Assembly: GCF_001039355.2 (NCBI RefSeq)
Contig: NW_019775501.1
Span: 82,985-146,984 of the forward strand
Length of the DNA: 64,000 bases
Origin: Lingula anatina
Lineage: Eukaryota > Brachiopoda > Lingulata > Lingulida > Lingulidae
Reading direction: 5' to 3'
Shown: positions 60,601 to 64,000 of the stretch, one piece after another
Layout: every line of letters starts with the position of its first letter
How positions within the stretch are numbered: position 1 is the stretch's first letter
Notes under the pieces: generated by a model
Told to the model about the DNA's origin: nothing
What the model saw: the letters and a program-made list of their open reading frames with translations, nothing else
Database searches by the model: none
Translations under genes and position numbers: made by a program

Positions 60601-60659
60601 TTTTCTTGGTAAATAATGATTGTTTATCTCGGCATCTGGCTCACGAGAGGTGACAGGAT
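23091..60659 (-). CDS. HDAC4: Class IIa histone deacetylase (HDAC4/5/7/9 family)
   Basis: A Zn-dependent lysine deacetylase and MEF2 co-repressor that shuttles between nucleus and cytoplasm. Twenty-two coding exons with compatible phases were placed. Using the start at 55868, the product is 1061 residues, close to the usual length of about 1080. Order: Gln-rich coiled coil (about 40-127); MEF2-binding motif [10 protein letters not shown] (exon 4); 14-3-3 site RRTASEPNLK (S203) with a basic nuclear import region after it; GRTQSAP (S440); SRTQSSP (S599); catalytic domain from about 627. Zn-site residues are D811, H813 and D905, catalytic His pair H773/H774, structural-Zn Cys/His in KHQCTCG and HPEH. 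Position 947 is Tyr (EGGYDL), where vertebrate class IIa enzymes have His. The C-terminus ends with a nuclear export pattern ([12 protein letters not shown]) and EPMEES. Exons 5-6 occur three times in the assembly. The 60600-60659 exon needs a further upstream start exon not found here. Confidence 0.93.
23474..23615 (-). CDS. HDAC4: HDAC exon 21: C-terminal helix and export signal
   Basis: 142 nt, phase 1 in and 2 out. Begins [13 protein letters not shown] and ends with [15 protein letters not shown], the position and pattern of the class IIa nuclear export signal. The middle is an Arg/Glu-rich helix. Confidence 0.9.
24042..24126 (-). CDS. HDAC4: HDAC exon 20
   Basis: 85 nt, phase 0 in and 1 out, [20 protein letters not shown]. 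It encodes the helix that follows the catalytic core in this family. Donor CAAG|GTGGGT. Confidence 0.88.
24415..24457. repeat. (CA)n microsatellite next to an exon donor
   Basis: A CA run ending only about 4 bp from the donor of HDAC exon 19 (24462). Confidence 0.9.
24462..24595 (-). CDS. HDAC4: HDAC exon 19: carries the catalytic Tyr position
   Basis: 134 nt, phase 1 in and 0 out. Encodes [14 protein letters not shown], then [14 protein letters not shown]. The Tyr codon TAC is at 24522-24524 (minus). In human HDAC4 this residue is His976. Confidence 0.93.
24784..24902 (-). CDS. HDAC4: HDAC exon 18
   Basis: 119 nt encoding [20 protein letters not shown] then [15 protein letters not shown]905 in FDA is a Zn ligand by family alignment. 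Both junction codons (Arg, Cys) are completed across introns. Confidence 0.93.
25216..25433 (-). CDS. HDAC4: HDAC exon 17
   Basis: 218 nt beginning [13 protein letters not shown] (Zn ligands D811 and H813) and continuing through [16 protein letters not shown] and [14 protein letters not shown]. Acceptor CGTAG. Confidence 0.94.
25758..25845 (-). CDS. HDAC4: HDAC exon 16
   Basis: 88 nt encoding [14 protein letters not shown] through ILIVDW; phase 2 in (splits Met), phase 0 out with donor TGG|GTGAGT. Confidence 0.93.
26010..26065 (-). CDS. HDAC4: HDAC exon 15: catalytic His pair
   Basis: 56 nt encoding [19 protein letters not shown]773 and H774 of PPGHHAE are the charge-relay/general-base histidines. 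Donor AT|GTGAGT. Confidence 0.94.
26247..26519 (-). CDS. HDAC4: HDAC exon 14
   Basis: 273 nt, phase 0-0, starting [18 protein letters not shown]; contains [12 protein letters not shown] and [16 protein letters not shown]. The Cys of LPCGG is a structural-Zn ligand in class IIa enzymes. Confidence 0.93.
27125..27258 (-). CDS. HDAC4: HDAC exon 13: start of catalytic core
   Basis: 134 nt encoding [16 protein letters not shown], then [20 protein letters not shown]. The Cys and His residues form the class IIa structural zinc site. Acceptor CCACCAG, donor GAG|GTGAGG. Confidence 0.94.
27313..27539. mobile_element. Palindromic MITE, family A copy 1
   Basis: Shares AGATCGATCTATCCCTGTGG, GTCTCACTAGATTACTGTCA and GGGGGTAATTAACTATGGTG with 53697-53930. 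Ends are imperfect inverted repeats. It sits in the intron between HDAC exons 12 and 13, about 55 bp upstream of exon 13. Confidence 0.75.
28000..28450 (-). CDS. HDAC4: HDAC exon 12: largest exon, third 14-3-3 site
   Basis: 451 nt, phase 0 in and 1 out. It encodes an acidic coiled coil ([20 protein letters not shown]), a His run, and [10 protein letters not shown], the third class IIa 14-3-3 phosphosite (S599), then LRFTTG, the start of the deacetylase domain. Donor ACAG|GTAAGG. Confidence 0.92.
28609..28714 (-). repeat. Triplicated splice-donor segment of exon 11
   Basis: The exon 11 end plus donor (minus TACAATCTCAAACAG|GTG) occurs three times, with donors after 28694, 28651 and 28609 (steps 43 and 42 bp). 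Only the first is the exon border used in the model. Confidence 0.85.
28694..28829 (-). CDS. HDAC4: HDAC exon 11: second 14-3-3 site
   Basis: 136 nt. Begins [14 protein letters not shown] (S440 in a 14-3-3 motif conserved to human HDAC4), then a Gln/His-rich stretch ending NQSYNLKQ. Donor CAG|GTGAGT, with two further donor copies in the intron. Confidence 0.92.
29083..29260 (-). CDS. HDAC4: HDAC exon 10
   Basis: 178 nt encoding [18 protein letters not shown] through VAHARLHR; low-complexity linker between phosphosites. Phase 1 in, 2 out. Confidence 0.85.
29747..29876 (-). CDS. HDAC4: HDAC exon 9
   Basis: 130 nt encoding [20 protein letters not shown] and [11 protein letters not shown]. The acceptor reads TTTCAGCAG, a NAGNAG tandem acceptor, so one Gln may be optional. 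Donor ATGG|GTATGT. Confidence 0.85.
30432..30572 (-). CDS. HDAC4: HDAC exon 8
   Basis: 141 nt, phase 0-0, [20 protein letters not shown], then [15 protein letters not shown], which matches the LPLYTSPSLPNITLG motif of human HDAC4. Confidence 0.9.
35960..36341. mobile_element. Long inverted repeat (fold-back)
   Basis: The left arm 35960-36082 and right arm 36229-36341 are inverted copies (shared GCTGATCATTTTCAAGGGCA, and AAAAAGCATGAAACTTGGCA), separated by about 146 bp with an 'n' at 36223 just before the right arm. The 'n' raises the chance of a joining artefact. Confidence 0.75.
36386..36560. repeat. (GA)n with conserved flank, copy 1
   Basis: GA run followed by a tail (GACAAATGAAGGG, then CACATCACACAATTTTC and TATGGCTTAAAATA) that also follows the GA run at 51579-51735. 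Confidence 0.7.
38142..38254 (-). CDS. HDAC4: HDAC exon 7
   Basis: 113 nt encoding [20 protein letters not shown], then [12 protein letters not shown]; Ser/Pro-rich, matching the equivalent Ser-rich region of human HDAC4. Phase 1 in, 0 out. Confidence 0.88.
38758..38883 (-). CDS. HDAC4: HDAC exon 6, copy 1: first 14-3-3 site and NLS
   Basis: 126 nt, phase 1-1. Encodes [20 protein letters not shown] then a basic stretch ending [15 protein letters not shown] is the class IIa CaMK/14-3-3 site and the basic residues are the nuclear import region. Donor GGAG|GTGAGG. Confidence 0.93.
39105..39217 (-). CDS. HDAC4: HDAC exon 5, copy 1
   Basis: 113 nt, phase 2 in and 1 out. Encodes [14 protein letters not shown] and ends QLRRT, matching human SLDQSSPP and the Arg residues before the TASEP site. 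Confidence 0.92.
40905..41030 (-). CDS. HDAC4: HDAC exon 6, copy 2
   Basis: Identical protein to copy 1; the three nucleotide differences I see (AAA/AAG Lys, TCC/TCT Ser, ACA/ACG Thr) are all synonymous. Probably the other allele. Confidence 0.8.
41386..41498 (-). CDS. HDAC4: HDAC exon 5, copy 2
   Basis: Same protein and splice sites as copy 1. Downstream the intron holds an insertion absent from copies 1 and 3. Confidence 0.8.
42959..43084 (-). CDS. HDAC4: HDAC exon 6, copy 3
   Basis: Same sequence as copy 1 as far as I compared; probably the same haplotype placed twice. Confidence 0.8.
43306..43418 (-). CDS. HDAC4: HDAC exon 5, copy 3
   Basis: Same sequence as copy 1. Its 5' side leads into (CT)n, the gap, and exon 4. 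Confidence 0.8.
44672..45136. repeat. (CT)n, 375-N gap and (CA)n
   Basis: A CT run from 44672 to 44735, N from 44736 to 45110, then CA from 45111 to 45136. The gap is bounded by microsatellites, so it is probably a simple-sequence tract that failed to assemble. It lies in HDAC intron 4. Confidence 0.9.
45152..45260 (-). CDS. HDAC4: HDAC exon 4: MEF2-binding motif
   Basis: 109 nt encoding [19 protein letters not shown] and ending [17 protein letters not shown] is the MEF2-interaction helix of class IIa HDACs. The donor TG|GTCAGT is weak but gives the phase needed (W then AHHSSLDQ). A (CA)n tract starts about 15 bp into the intron. Confidence 0.9.
45732..45867 (-). CDS. HDAC4: HDAC exon 3: glutamine-rich coiled coil
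   Basis: 136 nt encoding [20 protein letters not shown] and on to KNKSLEQQ, the Gln/Glu-rich helix used for oligomerisation. Acceptor TTTCCAG, donor CAGA|GTAAGA. Confidence 0.92.
46283..46540. mobile_element. Palindromic MITE, family A copy 3 (diverged)
   Basis: A near-complete palindrome. GGATCGATCTATCTCCGAGG (46317 on) pairs with CCCCTCAGAGATGGATCGAT (46491 on), and CATGCCTACTGAAGC pairs with GCTTTAGTAGGCATG. It lies just downstream of HDAC exon 2. Confidence 0.75.
46567..46787 (-). CDS. HDAC4: HDAC exon 2: N-terminal Gln-rich region
   Basis: 221 nt, phase 1 in and 0 out. Encodes [20 protein letters not shown], then [20 protein letters not shown], then [13 protein letters not shown]. Corresponds to the ELLALKQKQQIQRQ...HEAQLHEHIK region of human HDAC4. 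Donor CGG|GTAGGT. Confidence 0.92.
47889..47946. repeat. (CA)n microsatellite
   Basis: A long pure CA run in HDAC intron 1. Confidence 0.92.
48446..48562. other. CpG-dense fold bounded by inverted CRE-like sites
   Basis: ATAATTACGTCAT at the left and ATGACGTAATTAT at the right are inverted copies, enclosing sequence much richer in CpG (CGCGGTTCGCGATCGACG) than its AT-rich surroundings. It could be a small MITE or a regulatory element. Confidence 0.5.
48733..48956. mobile_element. TIR-bearing repeat, family B copy 1
   Basis: Begins CACAGTAAAAACTTTAAAAT and ends AATTTTCAAGTTTTTATTGT, approximately inverted. The internal order is shared with 63257-63486. Confidence 0.6.
51579..51735. repeat. 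(GA)n with conserved flank, copy 2
   Basis: GA run followed by ACAAATGAAGGGGAG and CACATAATTTCCTGAAAGCT, the same tail as at 36386-36560. Confidence 0.7.
53697..53930. mobile_element. Palindromic MITE, family A copy 2
   Basis: About 90 percent similar by eye to 27313-27539 along its length, with imperfect inverted ends (CCCCATTTCCATAGATTTTA and AAATCTCTGGGAATACACCC). Confidence 0.75.
53981..54157. mobile_element. Fold-back element with 56-bp arms
   Basis: Arm 53981-54036 (GACCCTACATGAAAGAAGAG...) pairs with 54102-54157 (...CTCTTCTTCCATGTAGGGTC) with few mismatches. The loop is about 65 bp. No coding. Confidence 0.85.
55844..55868 (-). CDS. HDAC4: Candidate alternative first coding exon of HDAC
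   Basis: Minus-strand ATG at 55868-55866 opens MLGVQFRS and reaches a strong donor G|GTAAGTG in phase 1, exactly the phase needed by exon 2 (giving D-ITVNSP). With it the open frame is complete at 1061 residues. No homologous N-terminus is recognised, so this rests on phase, donor and position. Confidence 0.45.
55990..56330 (-). promoter_or_regulatory. Possible internal HDAC promoter
   Basis: Upstream of the candidate first exon on the minus strand lie three CCAAT-box pentamers within about 120 bp (CATTGGCT near 56014, GCCAATCA near 56067, GATTGGTT near 56127). TTATATTTAG at 56308-56317 fits the MEF2 consensus. All are short motifs in AT-rich DNA, so chance is a real alternative. Confidence 0.25.
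57276..57619. mobile_element. TTAA-flanked MITE, copy 1
   Basis: Perfect inverted termini AGGGATAATAACTC and GAGTTATTATCCCT flanked on both sides by TTAA, the target duplication of piggyBac-type elements. No transposase. It is almost identical to 61404-61748. Confidence 0.88.
59166..59391. mobile_element. Widely dispersed element with short inverted ends
   Basis: Begins CCGCCAAGGAGGTTATGTTT and ends GAGGTCTGCGCTCTCGGAGT followed by GCTTTTCTAGTT, with AAAAGTTATGGACCGATTTT inside. I recognise these blocks as a dispersed repeat known from many animal genomes, but cannot name its family with certainty. Confidence 0.65.
60600..60659 (-). CDS. HDAC4: HDAC exon 1: N-terminal coding exon
   Basis: 60 nt between CTCTTCAG and G|GTAAGG, phase 1 in and 1 out; encodes [20 protein letters not shown] and joins exon 2 in frame (K-D-ITVNSP). 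The only open frame fits the required phase. It needs an upstream exon with the start codon, not found in 60660-64000. It is probably the longer isoform's N-terminus. Confidence 0.65.
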
Positions 60660-61403
60660 CTGAAGAGATGAAAAGGATTTATATCATTTATTTCTAGATG
60701 TGATTTTTTATATTGTATTATATTTCTCGTAGAAAATCATTATTATTATTATTATTTTTTTTTTTTTTTACATGCATAATAATAAATAATAATAAAATCA
60801 TCAAGAATTCAATTTTCATATATATCACAATATTCCATGAGGCATGAAATACTCGAGACTTAACCCTACTTGTTAAACAAGCTAAAGATTTCCTTTGTCT
60901 TTTCTGTGTTTAAGTTATCTATTTTGTCTCATTTATAAATATCTTATCTTGCTAAGTGTGACATGGGAAACCTTACAATGCACCTCATCCTGGCGAATGT
61001 TTTAATCTACTCAGCTAAGATTGAAATTTTTCATTGTGTTCAAATTTTTTTCTTCTGGGTGATTGGGCACCACAGTGTACCACAATCATTGTAATCAAAA
61101 TAATTCTTTACCCTCATTTCTAGACGTAAAGTAATTCCTTCCAGCAACTGTTTTCATTCCAAGGATCACTTTCATATTATCATAACAAAATGTATCTACT
61201 TATGTCACCAAAACAGAGCAAGTTTGTCTCTTTTTTCTGGATTGTTAGCATTTTAACTTGTGACACTGGGATCAAAATGTTTTAAAGTACATCAGTGATA
61301 ATGTTCCCAGTTCAGAGAGGTTTTCTTTTTTAGCAGGCCAAGAGATTTTCTTTTTTAAATAAAATCAAACATCAATAAATAAATATGACCTTCTCATCTG
61401 TAC

Positions 61404-61748
61404 TTAAAGGGATAATAACTCTTCGTTTCGGCCAAAAAATGAATTTTCCTGGAGTAAACAACAATTTTCCCATACTTACCAATGGTTTATGAGTCCATTT
61501 TTACATTCAAAGTTAGTCCCTGTTTTTTTTCTAAAAAGTTTGGTTTTTTGTTAAAATCTCTTAAGAGATTTTAACAGAGTATAGCCATCAATGGAGGTCA
61601 CGTGGTCTAAAGACAAGCTCAGACATCAGAATAATAGCTATAACTGCCGTTTTTGTGGTAAAACAGAATATATTATATTTCTATGAGTTATTCACAATGT
61701 TTTTATTGTGAAATATAGATCTCAATCGAAGAGTTATTATCCCTTTAA
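61404..61748. mobile_element. TTAA-flanked MITE, copy 2
   Basis: Same termini and TTAA flanks as 57276-57619, same orientation, about 95 percent identical by eye, including an internal palindrome AATCTCTTAAGAGATT. Confidence 0.88.
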
Positions 61749-61754
61749 CTTATG

Positions 61755-61788
<34 letters not shown>

Positions 61789-63256
61789 AATCCAAGCTCT
61801 GATACTCCTACTATAAAGACCAAAATCAAAGTCACTCAAGCAACTTATTTTTTCAAAACAATATTTCCTAATATGTCTTCCAAATTCCTTTTCTTTTTTC
61901 AATCATCCACCCTTTAATTTACACACATTATCACATCAAAAGGAGTTCCAGTGCTTTACACTTGACATTACGTAAGTGATATAATTCTGAATCAGCATTA
62001 ATTTCCCACCTTGACATTCCCAACCACCCAGATACAGACTGGGTGATACGACTTCAAAATTATCTAAAAAATACACACTTCCTTTCTGAAAAAAGATGGG
62101 CTTCTTGTTAAGATCTAATTCTTTACATCAAAGAGCTGGTGGGTGGAGAAAGGGGCTACTATTCTCTTTTTCATGTAGAAAAGTGTAGATCAGACAGTAC
62201 CTATCTTTAGATTAGTAATTTTTGCATGAAGGTGTAAAACTGAGCATCTTTATCTCAACAATCAGAAATGCAATGTGTAATATGTCTATTCCTGAAAACA
62301 GATTTTCAATAAAAATTGAAACAGAAGTTAGTACTCTGAGTTTTATTGTATTTATTTTTAATCAAACATTGCTAATTTTATCTCAAAAATTCAAGCTTTT
62401 GTCTGTAGTAAGAAATACTATGCAGTGTTTGTCTTAAAACTTTCCTTTCAAGCATCTTCCAAAATATGAAACACCACTGACTTTTTCTAGAAAATTTAGT
62501 CTTGAACAGAACCAACATTCTTTGCTCAGTAATTCCATTTTTTTAGTCACACCGTAAATTCAAAACATAATTTTCCCAACCCTATTCAAGTCCATGAATT
62601 TACTACCCTAGATTCTTGCGTCAAATGCCAGATCGTTTACATCAGCCAATGGAAATTGCCTTTATAAAGGTCACATGGGTCGAAATACTGGAGTTGGAAG
62701 TAGTAGTCTACACCATGCTGTTCAAATTATCTTCTTCCCCTGATCGGGTCAACCCATGCTTCTTATGTTCCCTAAAGACTTTATCAATGGGCTTCTTTTT
62801 TTTCCTATTCTTCAGTAAAAACTAGGGGGGCAATCGGTAAACTTTTGCTAAATGCACATTGAACCTGGTTCTGCAAACCCACCATCTGATAAAACGCACA
62901 ACAGACTGTGATAAACTTTAAACACCATTTGATCAATTTTTTCACTATTTCATGACTGATCATTTTAGACACTTCACAAAAGCACAGAAAAAAAAAACCT
63001 TTTTGGTCTGAACTCACTTTTCCCCTTTTTATCATAACATTTGACATAATTTAAAAAAAAAAAATTCAAATTCAGTGAGAAATGATCATAGATGCTTTTA
63101 CTCTTTATGGCTGCAATCAGAACTGTGGACTAACTAGTCCGCGGGTCAAACATGACGACCCACTGAAAAGCTTGCCATCTAATCTACTAATAGACACTGA
63201 ACAGATTCCCAGTGAGGAAGTATTCAATGGGTCAGCCATATTTGAGCCTATGCTAC

Positions 63257-63486
63257 TACAGTAAAAACTTGAAAATTCCGTCACTTAGAAGTTAATTAAC
63301 AATTTAAAATGCATGAAACCGACATGACAATATCAGGTGACAAACTCTTTTCAAAATTATTGGGGAGGGGGGAGGGCATTTTTAAGTTTAACAAAATCTT
63401 CAAAGCAAAAAAAATTATGTTGGGGGGAATCGTCTTCCAAGAAAATTTTCAAGTCCGACTAAATTTCCAAGTTTTTACCATAACTG
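63257..63486. mobile_element. TIR-bearing repeat, family B copy 2
   Basis: Left end TACAGTAAAAACTTGAAAAT, right end AATTTCCAAGTTTTTACCAT; shares TTTTTAAGTTTAACAAAATC-type internal sequence with 48733-48956. A fragment of the left end is at 42765-42793. Confidence 0.6.
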
Positions 63487-64000
63487 CATCCCTCCCTTCC
63501 CACCGATATCCAATCACACTGCTACTACTCTGTAATGATACCCCCCCCCCCAATGCCATTATTTTCACATATAGTAATTATGCAGAGCAGTAAAATTAGA
63601 GGAGAATAGCGATGCTGCTACGAAAAAGGAATGTAGCCTCCTCATTTTGTTAACTTGCTGTCTCAATTTTTCGGGTTTTACAATATGAAAACATATCAAC
63701 ATGCACATTTCCTTCAATTTCAAGTACAAAAAGTGAGAATAAAGAATAACAACATTTGTGATATAATTTAGGCTCCTGAAGCCTAGAAAGACTTACGACC
63801 CAATAGGACATGACACAGCAAAATCACAGTTCAAACAAAAACAGCACTACTCTAAACAAACTGATCTGACTTTTTGTTTTCTAGTTTGTGTCCTTCAACC
63901 CAGCGACTAACTCCAGCTCTGACTCAAGAAAATCAAAAAATCTTTTTTTAAAATGTCATAACTCCCGGATAACTGTTTCAGGTAATATAGATTCATAAGT

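Larger units (their letters stand above)
60660..64000. other. Upstream HDAC intron, no gene seen
   Basis: AT-rich DNA with poly-T tracts, the MITE at 61404-61748 and the repeat at 63257-63486. Short ATG-to-donor candidates (for example MIKRGK near 63035 and MSYWV near 63800) end in phase 0 and cannot join exon 1 or exon 2. Confidence 0.5.

Noticed and set aside
62805-63047. Minus-strand ATG exon (MIKRGK then GTGAGT) as the missing HDAC start
   Set aside because: It ends in phase 0, but exon 1 and exon 2 both need a phase 1 donor.
63780-63810. Minus-strand MSYWV then GTAAGTC as an HDAC start exon
   Set aside because: Also phase 0, and no sequence support.

Overview
The window is animal nuclear DNA: AT-rich, intron-rich genes with GT/AG splice sites, many microsatellites, MITEs and fold-back elements, and degenerate transposons. 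The frequent 'taggcctac'-type palindromes and a TIR/ankyrin gene suggest a marine invertebrate such as an echinoderm, hemichordate or mollusc; the exact taxon cannot be told from the sequence. Nine isolated single 'n' bases (5063, 8427, 12757, 13993, 15500, 36223, 40464, 42794, 51097) and two gaps (11616-11986, 44736-45110) mark assembly seams, and several large duplications begin or end exactly at them.

Region 1 (1-11,600). A complete minus-strand gene (exons between 5000 and 584) can be assembled with consistent splice phases into a 501-residue protein: an N-terminal array of ankyrin repeats, mostly one repeat per 99-bp exon, then a region whose second half resembles a death domain, then a C-terminal TIR domain. 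A second, diverged copy of its 5' portion (10839-8428) is cut at an 'n' and lacks the TIR end. Between the two lie repeat DNA and a dead Tc1/mariner-type transposase (about 7595-8421, plus strand).

Region 2 (5,080-7,250 and 12,100-18,250). Tandemly repeated non-coding units of roughly 0.8-1.7 kb carry (GT)n, (ATT)n and poly-C tracts. They are interrupted by a probable solo LTR (15590-16221) and a fold-back element built of 16-bp units (14711-14867).

Region 3 (about 18,600 to beyond 60,659). A single class IIa histone deacetylase gene (HDAC4/5/7/9 family) lies on the minus strand. I placed 22 coding exons, all phase-compatible, running from an N-terminal glutamine-rich region through the MEF2-binding motif, three 14-3-3 phosphosites, the full catalytic domain and the C-terminal nuclear export signal to the stop at 23091. 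The catalytic domain has Tyr where vertebrate class IIa enzymes have His, which predicts real deacetylase activity. A 1.9-2.3 kb block with exons 5 and 6 appears three times (about 38.3-44.7 kb) with 'n' at each internal junction, most likely two haplotypes laid end to end. A candidate alternative first exon (55844-55868) would give a complete 1061-residue protein.

Region 4 (introns and 60.7-64 kb). These hold no further convincing genes but do hold several repeat families: a pair of TTAA-flanked MITEs, a palindromic family of about 230 bp in three copies, other fold-backs, and one widely dispersed element. The first coding exon upstream of 60659 was not found.
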